DNA of 64,000 bases from Neotamlana laminarinivorans (GTDB lineage: Bacteria > Bacteroidota > Bacteroidia > Flavobacteriales > Flavobacteriaceae), in the NCBI RefSeq assembly GCF_020523925.1, contig NZ_JAJAPW010000004.1, positions 372,001 to 436,000 of the forward strand. Reading direction: 5' to 3'. The translations under genes and the position numbers were made by a program. This document shows positions 52,264-61,571 of this stretch, one piece after another. The notes under the pieces are model-generated. The model worked only from the letters and a program-made list of their open reading frames with translations. It did no database searches and was not told the DNA's origin. Positions within the stretch are counted from its first letter, which is position 1, and every line of letters begins with the position of its first letter.

Positions 52264-52824
52264 TTATTGCATAGCTTCCGGCGGGTATTTTTTCATTATT
52301 TCTGAAACAAACTCTTTAATGCGTTCTTCTTTTTTCTCAACATTTCTACTTAAATATCCAGTTCCCATACCTTGCCATATAAGTTCTTTTTTGTTAGCAT
52401 CAATAAGGTCAATAAACAAAGTGCCCTCTGTGCTAACCGAAGTTGTAGGTTGGTTCCAACCCCAGCCCCAACCAGGACCAAAACCAGGACCCCAGCCACC
52501 CCAACCCCAAGCGCCGTTGCCCCAGGTATTGTTGTAAACATCTACACGTTGGTTCGATTTAGTAAAAAGGCTAACCAGTAAATCTGGATTTTCAGACTTA
52601 GTAAATCCTTTAGCTAAAAGTTCGGCTTCAATGGCTCGTAAAATACGACGTTTATCTAGGTCGCTTATTTCTGCTTTATCTATGCCTGTTTTAAAAAAGG
52701 CGAAAGTTTTGTAATTATTAAAATCTGCTTTTTTATCATAATCGGCAGCAACTCTTACAGAGGTGCATGACGAAAAAACCATAAAAAAAGCTAAAAGAGG
52801 TAAAGTTTTTAAAAACGTTTTCAT
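52264..52824 (-). CDS. DUF4136 lipoprotein with Gly/Trp-rich insert
   Basis: The 186-residue protein has a lipoprotein signal (LLAFFMVFSSC) and a DUF4136 domain: DYDKKADFNNYKTFAF, LRAIEAELLAKGFTKSENPDLLVSL (about 63-87) and then GTLFIDLIDANKKELIWQG. A low-complexity insert of Gly, Trp and Pro at about 101-126 (GAWGWGGWGPGFGPGWG) interrupts the domain. The family is a predicted outer-membrane-associated lipoprotein of unknown role. Confidence 0.85.
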   Translation of the reverse strand: MKTFLKTLPLLAFFMVFSSCTSVRVAADYDKKADFNNYKTFAFFKTGIDKAEISDLDKRRILRAIEAELLAKGFTKSENPDLLVSLFTKSNQRVDVYNNTWGNGAWGWGGWGPGFGPGWGWGWNQPTTSVSTEGTLFIDLIDANKKELIWQGMGTGYLSRNVEKKEERIKEFVSEIMKKYPPEAMQ

Positions 52825-52912
52825 AGCAAAGTTTTTTAGTTAATTCTTAAGAAAATTTCATTAAACTTAAATATCAATAATTATACCAACCTATTGTATT
52901 TAAAAATTTTAA

Positions 52913-53071
52913 CTAATAGCTGTTGGTTTTTTTATTATAGCCGTAAGGGCAATGCCTACAACCACTTTCGCAACAATAACCACGTTTTAAATGGTATTGT
53001 TCGGTAAAACAACGATAGCCTTCGGGCGTTAAATAGTAATCGCCTTCTTCAACTGGAATTATTTTTTTCAT
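52913..53071 (-). CDS. DUF5522 small cysteine-rich protein
   Basis: The 52-residue protein has the DUF5522 core GDYYLTPEGYRCFTEQYHLKRGYCCESGCRHCPYGY (about 9-44), with five cysteines in its last third that could bind a metal. The ATG at 53071 is chosen because the conserved sequence MKKIIPVEEGDYY starts there; the open frame continues upstream to 53137. The function is unknown. It is divergent from the HExxH membrane protein gene. Confidence 0.8.
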   Translation of the reverse strand: MKKIIPVEEGDYYLTPEGYRCFTEQYHLKRGYCCESGCRHCPYGYNKKTNSY

Positions 53072-53121
53072 CTTAATCAAAGATAATGTAATTTGGATTG
53101 ATTTTTGAAAAGCTTTTGTTA

Positions 53122-53460
53122 ATGATTTTTGTTTCAAAATATTTAGTGCCCAATGGTTATTTAGGTTTAACCCTTTTTCCTTTTGTATTTTTAAAAAAGA
53201 AGGAGTTAAAACAAGATGCTGTTTTTATTAATCATGAGCGTATTCATTTAAAACAACAATTAGAGTTGTTGGTTATACCGTTTTATTTTTGGTATGTTAT
53301 TGAGTTTGTATTTCGTTTATTTCAATACAAAAAGTGGCATTTAGCTTACCGAAATATATCTTTCGAGCGCGAGGCTTATCTGCAAGAAAAAAAACTAGAA
53401 TATATTAAAAATAGACCGTTTTGGGCTTTTTTAAAGTATCTTCGCAGGCATGATTTTTAA
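53122..53460 (+). CDS. Small membrane protein with HExxH motif
   Basis: The 112-residue protein has two hydrophobic segments (YLGLTLFPFVFL and LLVIPFYFWYVIEFVFRLF). Between them lies NHERIHLKQQLELL, which contains H-E-x-x-H. The motif suggests a zinc-dependent site like that of minimal M48/M56-type proteins, but the protein is very short for a peptidase. The ATG at 53122 is chosen over a TTG at 53098. It overlaps the following PLP enzyme gene by 11 bases. The function is not known. Confidence 0.65.
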   Translation: MIFVSKYLVPNGYLGLTLFPFVFLKKKELKQDAVFINHERIHLKQQLELLVIPFYFWYVIEFVFRLFQYKKWHLAYRNISFEREAYLQEKKLEYIKNRPFWAFLKYLRRHDF

Positions 53461-54361
53461 GCTAGAACATAGCATAAACCAGCGCATAAATTTACCAGAA
53501 AAATATGGTATTGAACTTTATATTAAGCGAGAGGATAGAATTCATTCGTTTATTTCTGGGAATAAATACCGTAAATTAAAATACAATCTTCAAGAAGCAC
53601 AGCATTTAGGTTTTAAAACTTTATTGACTTTTGGTGGGGCTTATTCCAATCATATTGCTGCTGTTGCAGCTGCAGGTAAAGTTTTTAATTTTAAAACTAT
53701 TGGCGTAATTCGTGGCGAAGAGCTTCTAAATAAAATCAGTCAAAATTCTACTTTAAGTTTCGCTAAAAAAGAAGGGATGCAATTTAAATTTGTTACTCGA
53801 GAAGCTTACAGAAATAAAACAAGTGAATCATTTTTAAATCATTTAGAAAACCAATTTGGAAGTTTTTTTGTTATTCCTGAAGGTGGCACAAATGACCTCG
53901 CAGTAAAAGGCTGTGAAGAAATTTTAAATGAAACAGATAAAGATTTTAATTTTATCTGTACTGCAGTTGGTACAGGCGGCACTATTTCTGGTTTAATAAA
54001 TGCATCAAACCAAAATCAGCAAATTTTAGGCTTTCCGGCGCTTAAAGGTGACTTTTTAAAAGAAGATATTAGTAAATTTGCATCGAAGAGTAATTGGAAA
54101 ATAATTACAGATTACCATTTTGGCGGTTATGCTAAAATAAATGAGGATTTAATTGATTTTATAAATAGATTTAAAGCAGATAGTAATATACCGCTCGATC
54201 CGGTTTATACTGGAAAAATGATGTTCGGAATTTTTAATTTAATTGAAAACGGCTATTTTCCGAAAGGCTCAAAAATACTAGCAATTCATACAGGTGGTTT
54301 GCAAGGAATTTCCGGGATGAATACATTATTAAAAAAGAAAAATTTACCCTTAATAAAGTAA
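53450..54361 (+). CDS. ACC deaminase / D-cysteine desulfhydrase-like PLP enzyme, second copy
   Basis: The 303-residue protein has YIKREDRIHSFISGNKYRK with the PLP Lys in GNKYRK. It also has TFGGAYSNHIAAVAAAGK, VGTGGTISGL for phosphate binding, and LDPVYTGKMMFGIF then AIHTGGLQG. It is clearly of the same group as the enzyme at 9289-10269, but the two are distant: the phosphate loop is GTGGT here and SSGGT there. It is the chromosomal paralog. The gene overlaps the HExxH gene and is followed 8 bases later by the glucosaminidase gene, so they form one transcription unit. Confidence 0.8.
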   Translation: MIFKLEHSINQRINLPEKYGIELYIKREDRIHSFISGNKYRKLKYNLQEAQHLGFKTLLTFGGAYSNHIAAVAAAGKVFNFKTIGVIRGEELLNKISQNSTLSFAKKEGMQFKFVTREAYRNKTSESFLNHLENQFGSFFVIPEGGTNDLAVKGCEEILNETDKDFNFICTAVGTGGTISGLINASNQNQQILGFPALKGDFLKEDISKFASKSNWKIITDYHFGGYAKINEDLIDFINRFKADSNIPLDPVYTGKMMFGIFNLIENGYFPKGSKILAIHTGGLQGISGMNTLLKKKNLPLIK

Positions 54362-54369
54362 CTTTTTAA

Positions 54370-55170
54370 ATGAAAAAAATATTATTGATTTGTTGTTTAA
54401 GTTTAATTGTATTTAGTTGTAAAACAAAAAAGACAGCTACAACAAAACGACCAACGCGAACTACACAAACAACCAAACAGACTTCAACCCGCAATAAAAC
54501 TGAAGAATCTACACCTAAAACTGTTACAAACAGTCCTAAAGTTTATGCAAGTAAAACTGAAGAATATATTGATTTATACAAAGAAGTTGCTCAGCAAGAA
54601 ATGCAATTATATGGTATTCCTGCAAGTATAACTTTGGCCCAAGGTATTTTAGAATCGGCCTCTGGTTATGGAAGATTATCGGTTGAAGCTAATAATCACT
54701 TCGGAATTAAATGTCATGGCTGGACTGGAGCAAAAATTTATCATGATGATGATGCATTGCAAGAATGCTTTAGGAAATATAAAGATCCAAAATATTCATT
54801 CAGAGACCATTCATTATTTTTAAAAGATAGAAAACGCTATGCAGCTCTGTTCGATTTAAAACAAGAAGATTATAAAGGTTGGGCAAAAGGCTTGCGAGCT
54901 GCTGGTTACGCTACCGATAGAAAATACCCGGATAAATTAATTAGCTTAATAGAACGCTATAATTTAGACGAGTTTGATAAAAAAGTACTTGGTAAAAGTT
55001 ATACGCCATATAAAGCACCAACTTATAACCAAACCTATACCGTATCGAAAGGTGATACACTATATTCTATTTCTAGAAAGTATAATTTAACGGTAAAAGA
55101 ATTGCAAAAATTAAATGGTTTACGTAGTACAAACTTAAGTATTGGGCAAGTTTTAATTGTAAAACCTTAA
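54370..55170 (+). CDS. Glucosaminidase-LysM lipoprotein (peptidoglycan hydrolase)
   Basis: The 266-residue protein has a lipoprotein signal (CCLSLIVFSC) and a Thr/Lys-rich linker at about 18-55. A glucosaminidase (FlgJ-like) domain lies at about 65-205: SITLAQGILESASGYGRLSVEANNHFGIKCH is its core (about 76-106), with the candidate catalytic Glu in LESASGYG. A C-terminal LysM domain (YTVSKGDTLYSISRKYNLT, residues about 219-264) binds peptidoglycan. The enzyme cuts the glycan strand in the periplasm during growth or division. It is in an operon with the PLP enzyme. Confidence 0.9.
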   Translation: MKKILLICCLSLIVFSCKTKKTATTKRPTRTTQTTKQTSTRNKTEESTPKTVTNSPKVYASKTEEYIDLYKEVAQQEMQLYGIPASITLAQGILESASGYGRLSVEANNHFGIKCHGWTGAKIYHDDDALQECFRKYKDPKYSFRDHSLFLKDRKRYAALFDLKQEDYKGWAKGLRAAGYATDRKYPDKLISLIERYNLDEFDKKVLGKSYTPYKAPTYNQTYTVSKGDTLYSISRKYNLTVKELQKLNGLRSTNLSIGQVLIVKP

Positions 55171-55193
55171 TTTTAAAAACATAAAAAATAAAA

Positions 55194-56480
55194 ATGATTT
55201 ATAAGAGAAGTAGCGCATTATTTGCAGAAGCCGAAAAAGTAATTCCAGGAGGTGTAAACTCACCAGTAAGAGCATTTAAAGGTGTTGGAGGAACTCCAAT
55301 TTTTGTAAAAGAAGCAAAGGGCGCTTATTTGTTTGATGAAGATGATAATAGATTAATAGATTATATAAATTCTTGGGGTCCTATGATTTTAGGTCATGCT
55401 TTTAAACCTGTGGTAGATGCGGTAGTGGAAAAAGCACAAAAAGGGACATCGTTTGGAATGCCAACCGAAATTGAAACTAAAATAGCAGAATTAGCAGTTT
55501 CAATGGTTCCTAATATAGATAAAATCCGTTTTGTAAACTCAGGAACTGAAGCTTGTATGAGCGCCGTAAGGTTGGCACGTGGTTTTACAGGAAAGGATAA
55601 AATTATAAAGTTTGCTGGTTGCTATCATGGCCATTCCGATTCGTTTTTAATTCAAGCGGGTAGTGGTGCTAGCACCTTTGGAACACCAAACTCACCAGGT
55701 GTTACTCAAGGTACAGCAAAAGATACCTTGTTGGCAAATTACAATGATATTGAAAATGTAAAAGCTATAATTGAAGCTAATAAAAACGAAATAGCTTGTA
55801 TTATTATCGAACCAGTTGCTGGAAATATGGGCTGCATCCCACCAAAAGAAGGTTTTTTACAAGCGTTAAGATCCGTTTGCGACCAAAATAATATTTTGCT
55901 GATTTTTGATGAGGTTATGACAGGCTTTCGTTTAGCAAAAGGAGGCGCACAAGAACTATTTAATATAAAAGCAGATATAGTTTGTTTTGGAAAAGTTATT
56001 GGTGGTGGTTTACCTGTTGGAGCATTTGCAGCTAGTCATGAAATTATGGATTATTTAGCTCCAGTTGGTCCTGTTTATCAAGCAGGAACTTTAAGTGGAA
56101 ACCCGTTAGCTATGGCAGCAGGTTTAGCGATGTTAACCGAGTTGAATAGCAACGGAAGTATTTTTGATAGCATTAACGAAAAAACAGAATATTTACACAG
56201 AGGTATTACAAAAGTATTGAACGATAATAAAGTGGTGCATACCATAAACCGTGTAGGTTCTATGATATCTGTACATTTTGATGAAGCAGAGGTTTACGAT
56301 TTTAATACGGCTGCAAAAGGTAATAATGAAACCTTTAAAAAATTCTTTCATGGTCTGTTAAGCGAAGGTGTTTATATTGCACCAAGTGCTTTCGAAACTT
56401 GGTTTATAACAGAAGCATTAACTTATGAAGATTTAGATTTTACTATAAATGCAATAAACAAAGTAGCAAAAACTTTGTAA
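55194..56480 (+). CDS. hemL: Glutamate-1-semialdehyde 2,1-aminomutase
   Basis: The 428-residue protein is a class III PLP aminotransferase. It starts [23 protein letters not shown], the typical HemL start. [20 protein letters not shown] and FDEVMTGFR bind PLP, and the Schiff-base Lys267 lies in FGKVIGGG. It makes 5-aminolevulinate for heme, which the H-NOX and other heme proteins need. Length is that of the family. It ends at a large hairpin shared with the convergent gene. Confidence 0.96.
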   Translation: MIYKRSSALFAEAEKVIPGGVNSPVRAFKGVGGTPIFVKEAKGAYLFDEDDNRLIDYINSWGPMILGHAFKPVVDAVVEKAQKGTSFGMPTEIETKIAELAVSMVPNIDKIRFVNSGTEACMSAVRLARGFTGKDKIIKFAGCYHGHSDSFLIQAGSGASTFGTPNSPGVTQGTAKDTLLANYNDIENVKAIIEANKNEIACIIIEPVAGNMGCIPPKEGFLQALRSVCDQNNILLIFDEVMTGFRLAKGGAQELFNIKADIVCFGKVIGGGLPVGAFAASHEIMDYLAPVGPVYQAGTLSGNPLAMAAGLAMLTELNSNGSIFDSINEKTEYLHRGITKVLNDNKVVHTINRVGSMISVHFDEAEVYDFNTAAKGNNETFKKFFHGLLSEGVYIAPSAFETWFITEALTYEDLDFTINAINKVAKTL

Positions 56481-56486
56481 AAAAAG

Positions 56487-56520
56487 CACAGCGTATTCAA
56501 AATGTTTTGAATACGCTGTG
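56487..56520. terminator. 16-bp perfect hairpin, bidirectional terminator
   Basis: CACAGCGTATTCAAAA and TTTTGAATACGCTGTG are perfect complements with a two-base loop. On the minus strand a T-run follows, so it best serves the convergent gene at 56567; it also ends hemL. Confidence 0.85.
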
Positions 56521-56566
56521 TTATCAATCAATCAACTAAAATAATTGAACCAACTCAATTATATTT

Positions 56567-57028
56567 TTAGGCTTTTTTACCTTCGCCTTTATTTTTTTTA
56601 CCGCGTTTACCCATGCGTTCTTGGTGTTCTTGCCATTTTGCATACTGGTCATCGTTTAAAATATCTTTCATTTTAGCTTTCATAGCTATTTTATGATCTA
56701 AACGAGCGTTCTCCATAGCTAAACGTTCTTCGGCTGTTGGTTTTTTACGTTCTTCACCGCTTTCTTTTTTAGCTTTACGCTCCTCCATCATGGCTTTGCG
56801 TTTTTTTGCATTTTCTAAATTTATAGCTTGAATTTTTTCTTGTTGCGACTTTGTTAAATCTAACTCAAGTACCATTCGTTTTGTTTGTAAAGTGGCAATT
56901 TCTTCAGCAGAAAGATTCATCATTTTGTCTCCTCTATCTTTTCTGTGGTTTCTTCTTTCTCCATCTTCATTTTGCGCTACAGCTTGTAATCCTACCAATG
57001 CAATAGCAATTAAAAGTATTTTTTTCAT
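56567..57028 (-). CDS. Exported Spy/CpxP-like helical protein
   Basis: The 153-residue protein has a signal peptide (MKKILLIAIALVGLQAVAQ). It is rich in Lys, Glu and Arg. LDLTKSQQEKIQAINLENAKK resembles the LTxxQ repeat of Spy/CpxP periplasmic chaperones, and a second one (ILNDDQYAKWQ) follows. The basic tail is KKNKGEGKK. A metal- or protein-binding periplasmic role is inferred from the family. The gene is monocistronic. Confidence 0.65.
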   Translation of the reverse strand: MKKILLIAIALVGLQAVAQNEDGERRNHRKDRGDKMMNLSAEEIATLQTKRMVLELDLTKSQQEKIQAINLENAKKRKAMMEERKAKKESGEERKKPTAEERLAMENARLDHKIAMKAKMKDILNDDQYAKWQEHQERMGKRGKKNKGEGKKA

Positions 57029-57257
57029 CTTATTTTGTTTTTAAATTATTTGTCTTTAGGACTTATAAATTTTAAAATAGTTTAATAACTATTGCTACTT
57101 TAACTTGAGCTTAACAAATTGTAAATAAGAGTGAAAGATTGTGAAGTGTAATAAATACAAGGGGTTTAAAGGAGTTTTGTTTTTAAAAGTGTGGTAATAA
57201 TTTTGAATAAAATTTATATTACGATTTAATAAAAAAAGAAACTTTTTATTAAATACA

Positions 57258-59336
57258 TTAATTATTGTAGTTGTTAAAATGAAAATTTAAAAGTTTGGCT
57301 ATGTGTTCCTTTTTAAATGGCTTAGAAAGGTAGTTATTCATTCCATTTTCAAGTGCTTTACTTATGGCTTCTGGAGTTACATTTGCAGATAAACCTAGTA
57401 TAATTACATCTTTATCTAATTTTCTAATTTCTTTAGTAGCTTCCCAACCATCCATAACAGGCATATGTATATCCATGAAAATTAAATGGAAGTTTCCTGA
57501 TTTAAACTTGTCGAGTCCTACTTTGCCGTTATCGGCTGTTTGTGCCTTGATATTAAAACTTTCTAAGAATTTTTTTAGTACTATAACATTCAGTTTGTTA
57601 TCGTCTACAATAAGGACATTTAGCTTAGAAAGGTTAGTAGAGTCTTCGCTTGTTAACGATTTAATTTTAAATTCATTTTGATTGGGTAGGATAGGGAAAA
57701 CAACATTAAACTTAAATGTTGTGCCTTCGTTTAGTTTACTTTTTACTGTAATATCTCCATCCATCATATTAATGAAAATTTTACTAATAGCTAAGCCTAA
57801 TCCGCTGCCTTCGTATTGTTTTTTTATACTATTTTCAATTTGTTTGAAGCGCTCGAAAATAGAATCCATTTTATCGGGTGGAATGCCTATACCAGTATCT
57901 TTAATAGAAATTTTTATTTCTAATTTATTGTTTTGTGTAACTTTTTCGTTATAAATTAATGTAATACCACCATGATTTGTAAACTTTAATGCGTTTTTAA
58001 GTAGGTTGTTTATTATTTGAACAAACTTACCCTCATCTCCTGTAACAAATAAATCTTTTACCTTTTTATACTTTGATTTAAGATAAAGGTCTTTTTTTAA
58101 GAATATAAACTGGTTTACTTCAATAAGATCCTTAACTTTTTGAAAAGGATTGAACTTGATTTCTGAAAGTTCTATTTTTCCAGATTCAATTTTATCAATA
58201 TCTAAAATATCATTTACAATATTTAAAAGGTTACTAGAAGATTTTTCCATTAAACCTAAATACTCTTTATTCGTTTTATTTAGTTTACTTTCTTTTAAAA
58301 GTTCAATAAAACCTAATATGGCATGTAGCGGTGTTCTAATTTCATGACTCATGTTAGATAAAAACTCTGTTTTAGCTAACGATGCTTTTTCAGCTTTTTT
58401 ACGCTCTTTATTTAACTTTTTATTAGTTGTTATAAGTTTGTTGTTTGTTTCTAAAGCCAATTTACGTTCATTAACAACACTTAAATAAAAATAAACTAAT
58501 AATGAAATTAATAAGCTAAATAATAACCCTATTATTAATGTTATACTAGTTAGCTCACGTCTTTTTGTGGATTGAAATTTTTTACTAGGAAAGAGTTTTA
58601 AAGTCCATTGTTGATTGTCTAAATCATCAACGAGTATATTAAATGTAAAGCTAGCTGGTGTATTTAATTTGTTGTTTGAGTTAAGTTGGAAAAATAATGT
58701 ATTAGTATGGTCGTAAAGCTCAATGGCATAAAAATTATTTAAGCTAGAACTAAATTTTGTGAATTTTGCATTAAAATCCATTCCCGCAGAAATTGTGCCT
58801 TGAAAAGTGTTATTAAAGTAAACAGGTACATCAACTAGAAATGCATGACCTCCTTGTGTTAATGCACTCCAGGGTGTGATGTTTGTTTCGTTAAATTTGG
58901 CGTGGTTTATCCATTCGTCTCGGCGATATTCAACTTTAGATATGTCTAGGTTTAATGCACTTTCGTTACCAACTAATGGAGTTATTTTGCGAATTACCAT
59001 TGTACTGTCTATCCATTCTAAAAACCTAAAGCTTTGGGTTTGTTCAATAAGTAATTCGGCATCTTTTTCCCAATAATTAAGAAACATGCCATTAGTAAAC
59101 TCAATTCTATTTTTTAAGTTTTCAAGCTTGCCTATATCACTATTTAAAATATTTTCAAATTCTTTTGATGTAAGTTGGCCAACTTGATCAATGTTATTTT
59201 CTACTGAAGTATTTAAAGAGTTTAAACTACTTTTAAAAACTGTAAAAACTATTGTAATACATAAAATAAAAGTAAAAAGAGGTAGTAAAACTATTTTGCT
59301 TTTTAATTTATAAGGTATTTTTTGAGATTTAATCAT
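57258..59336 (-). CDS. Hybrid histidine kinase with periplasmic sensor
   Basis: The 692-residue protein has TM1 (IVLLPLFTFILCITIVFTVF), an extracytoplasmic CHASE/Cache-like sensor at about 30-270, and TM2 (LIIGLLFSLLISLLVYFYL). A coiled coil and HisKA with NMSHEIRTPLHAI follow, then the ATPase (NLLKNALKF, DTGIGIPPD, GSGLGLAISK). A C-terminal receiver has its acceptor Asp in IFMDIHMPVMDG and Lys in LSKPF. There is no Hpt domain, so phosphate probably leaves to a separate Hpt protein. No response regulator gene is adjacent. Confidence 0.9.
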   Translation of the reverse strand: MIKSQKIPYKLKSKIVLLPLFTFILCITIVFTVFKSSLNSLNTSVENNIDQVGQLTSKEFENILNSDIGKLENLKNRIEFTNGMFLNYWEKDAELLIEQTQSFRFLEWIDSTMVIRKITPLVGNESALNLDISKVEYRRDEWINHAKFNETNITPWSALTQGGHAFLVDVPVYFNNTFQGTISAGMDFNAKFTKFSSSLNNFYAIELYDHTNTLFFQLNSNNKLNTPASFTFNILVDDLDNQQWTLKLFPSKKFQSTKRRELTSITLIIGLLFSLLISLLVYFYLSVVNERKLALETNNKLITTNKKLNKERKKAEKASLAKTEFLSNMSHEIRTPLHAILGFIELLKESKLNKTNKEYLGLMEKSSSNLLNIVNDILDIDKIESGKIELSEIKFNPFQKVKDLIEVNQFIFLKKDLYLKSKYKKVKDLFVTGDEGKFVQIINNLLKNALKFTNHGGITLIYNEKVTQNNKLEIKISIKDTGIGIPPDKMDSIFERFKQIENSIKKQYEGSGLGLAISKIFINMMDGDITVKSKLNEGTTFKFNVVFPILPNQNEFKIKSLTSEDSTNLSKLNVLIVDDNKLNVIVLKKFLESFNIKAQTADNGKVGLDKFKSGNFHLIFMDIHMPVMDGWEATKEIRKLDKDVIILGLSANVTPEAISKALENGMNNYLSKPFKKEHIAKLLNFHFNNYNN

Positions 59337-59401
59337 TAATTGTTTTGCAAATAGTAATTTCTTACCAAATAAATTTAACTAAAAAAAGCACTAAAACTAG
59401 A

Positions 59402-59436
59402 AAAACCTTACACTTTTTAATATGTAAGGTTTTTTG
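59402..59436. terminator. Terminator after lysS
   Basis: AAAACCTTACA and TGTAAGGTTTT form a perfect 11-bp stem around ctttttaata, with T-runs on both strands. It lies between lysS and the histidine kinase gene, both on the minus strand. Confidence 0.9.
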
Positions 59437-59453
59437 TAGGGTAAAACAATGGT

Positions 59454-61148
59454 TTATAAAACTGTTACAAATAAGCCCTCGTCTGTTTTTTCAACTTTGG
59501 CTAAATTATTTTTAGTTAGTTCTTTAATGGTTTTATCCCATTTTTTATTAGATAAACCAGATGTGGTTTTTAATTCTGTTAATTCTATTTTTTCAGCTTT
59601 GGTTAAAACTTCAAAAACAGCCTTAGCATCTTCACTTATTTCTAAAGGTTTCTTTTCTGGTCGCATTTGCGGGAAAAATAAAACCTCTTGTATAGATTGG
59701 TTATTGGTTAAGTACATAATTAATCGGTCCATACCAATACCCATTCCAGAAGTAGGAGGCATACCATATTCTAAAGCACGTAAAAAGTCGTAATCAATAA
59801 TGCCATTAGCTTCGTCGTCACCCTTTTTAGCCAATTCCATTTGGTGCTCAAAACGCTCACGTTGGTCTATTGGGTCGTTAAGTTCAGAATAGGCGTTAGC
59901 AATTTCTTTACCACAAACCATAAGCTCGAAACGTTCGGTTAATTCAGGGTTTTCACGGTGTTCTTTACACAATGGGCTCATTTCCTTTGGATAATCTGTA
60001 ATAAAGGTTGGCTGTATGTAGTTACCCTCGCATTTTTCACCAAAAATTTCATCAATAAGTTTACCTTTTCCCATAGTATCATCAACCTCAATACCCATAC
60101 TCTTAGCAGCTTCACGAATTTCGGCTTCTGTTTTACCAGTAATATCAAAACCAGTAAAATGTTTTATAGAATCGGCCATAGTAACACGAGCGTAAGGCGC
60201 TTTAAAATCTATTTCATGCTCACCAAAAGTAACTTTAGTTGTTCCGTTTACAGCAGTAGAACAATATTCTAAAAGCTTTTCACAGAAATCCATCATCCAG
60301 TTATAATCCTTGTATGCCACATAAATTTCCATGGCAGTAAACTCAGGATTATGCGTTCTGTCCATACCTTCATTACGGAAGTTTTTACTAAACTCGTAAA
60401 CCCCATCAAAACCACCAACAATAAGGCGCTTTAGGTAAAGTTCGTTAGCAATACGCATGTATAAAGGCACATCTAAAGCGTTGTGATGTGTAATAAATGG
60501 GCGCGCAGCAGCACCACCAGGAATAGGTTGTAAAACCGGAGTTTCAACCTCAAAATATCCAGCATCGTTAAAAAACTTACGCATGGCGTTAAACAGTTTT
60601 GTACGTTTTACAAAAACCTCTTTAACATTTGGGTTAACCACTAAGTCGGCATAACGTTGTCTGTAACGTAATTCTGGATCGTCAAATTTATCATGAATAT
60701 TTCCATCGGCATCAACTTTAGGTAAAGGTAGTGGTTTTAAAGCCTTGCTTAATAGCGAAAAATCTTTAACCATAACCGTTTTTTCACCAACTTTAGTTGT
60801 AAAAAGCTCACCTTCAACACCAATAAAATCACCTATATCAAGTAATTTTTTGTAAACGGTATTGTATTTTGTTTTATCGTCTCCAGTACAAATTTCATCT
60901 CTGTTAAAATACACTTGTACGCGCCCTTCGGCATCTTGTAATTCGGCAAAACTAGCATTACCTTGTATACGTCTAGACATTAAACGTCCTGCGATAATAA
61001 CCTTTTTACCAGCTTCAAAATTGGTTTTAATCGTTTTCGAGCTATCATTTACCGGATAAAGATCGGCCGGATATGGATTAATACCTAACTCTCGTAATTT
61101 TCCTAATTTGTCTCTTCTTACAATTTCTTGCTCTGATAATTGCGCCAT
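59454..61148 (-). CDS. lysS: Lysyl-tRNA synthetase, class II, with C-terminal extension
   Basis: The 564-residue protein has an OB-fold anticodon-binding domain (about 55-160: AGRLMSRRIQGNASFAELQDAEGRVQVYF is the core at about 50-78). The class II core has RYRQRYADL, FRNEGMDRTHNPEF and GMGIGMDRLIMYLT. It is about 60 residues longer than the Escherichia coli enzyme. The extra C-terminus (LTKAEKIELTELKTTSGLSNKKW) looks like a winged helix, as seen in Bacteroidota homologs. It charges tRNA-Lys. Confidence 0.97.
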   Translation of the reverse strand: MAQLSEQEIVRRDKLGKLRELGINPYPADLYPVNDSSKTIKTNFEAGKKVIIAGRLMSRRIQGNASFAELQDAEGRVQVYFNRDEICTGDDKTKYNTVYKKLLDIGDFIGVEGELFTTKVGEKTVMVKDFSLLSKALKPLPLPKVDADGNIHDKFDDPELRYRQRYADLVVNPNVKEVFVKRTKLFNAMRKFFNDAGYFEVETPVLQPIPGGAAARPFITHHNALDVPLYMRIANELYLKRLIVGGFDGVYEFSKNFRNEGMDRTHNPEFTAMEIYVAYKDYNWMMDFCEKLLEYCSTAVNGTTKVTFGEHEIDFKAPYARVTMADSIKHFTGFDITGKTEAEIREAAKSMGIEVDDTMGKGKLIDEIFGEKCEGNYIQPTFITDYPKEMSPLCKEHRENPELTERFELMVCGKEIANAYSELNDPIDQRERFEHQMELAKKGDDEANGIIDYDFLRALEYGMPPTSGMGIGMDRLIMYLTNNQSIQEVLFFPQMRPEKKPLEISEDAKAVFEVLTKAEKIELTELKTTSGLSNKKWDKTIKELTKNNLAKVEKTDEGLFVTVL

Positions 61149-61230
61149 AGCTTACTTACTTGATAAAATTTTAATGGCGCAAAGATACACATTTGCCATT
61201 GTTTTTAAACATCATATTTTTACTATTTTT

Positions 61231-61315
61231 TAGGGCGTTACCACAAGGGTCGGGCTTTCGCTACTCGCTGCCTTCTGCGGCGGCGAGCTCAAACACACCG
61301 CTCAATCCCTAACGC
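61231..61315. repeat. GC-rich palindromic intergenic element
   Basis: This 85-base stretch stands out for its high G+C in AT-rich DNA. It runs from AGGGCGTTAC via AAGGGTCGGGCTTTCGC and GCCTTCTGCGG to CAATCCCTAACGC. The ends GCGTTA and TAACGC are inverted repeats. From memory it resembles a dispersed, structured element common between genes in flavobacteria; I could not compare it with other copies, and I see only one in this window. Confidence 0.6.
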
Positions 61316-61378
61316 AACTTGTAACAAACCAAAAACTTTTTCGTCAAATAAATATCAATCAATAAAAAATCAAAAAAA

Positions 61379-61537
61379 ATGAGTTTCTGGAGAGTTTTAC
61401 TATCAATTATTTGTCCGCCTTTAGCAGTTCTAGATAAAGGCTGTGGTTCAATTATAATCGTGTTTTTATTATGGCTTTGTGGTTGGGTGCCTGGTGTAAT
61501 TGCGGCGTTGGTAATACTTAATAATCCTAATAATTAA
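61379..61537 (+). CDS. YqaE/Pmp3 family small membrane protein
   Basis: The 52-residue protein (MSFWRVLLSIICPPLAVL, then GSIIIVFLLWLCGWVPGVI, then AALVILNN) has two membrane segments. It has the CPPLAV and W-x-PG-x-I-x-A motifs of the YqaE/Pmp3 (UPF0057) family. Such proteins affect membrane potential and salt tolerance. It lies between the GC-rich repeat and a lipoprotein gene. The short gene is easily missed by length filters. Confidence 0.85.
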   Translation: MSFWRVLLSIICPPLAVLDKGCGSIIIVFLLWLCGWVPGVIAALVILNNPNN

Positions 61538-61571
61538 TTTATCTTTGTAAAGTACAACCAAATCTATAACA

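Noticed and set aside
52319-52581. Proline- or valine-rich overlapping frames over the DUF4136 gene.
   Set aside because: These are shadows of its Gly/Trp-rich low-complexity insert.
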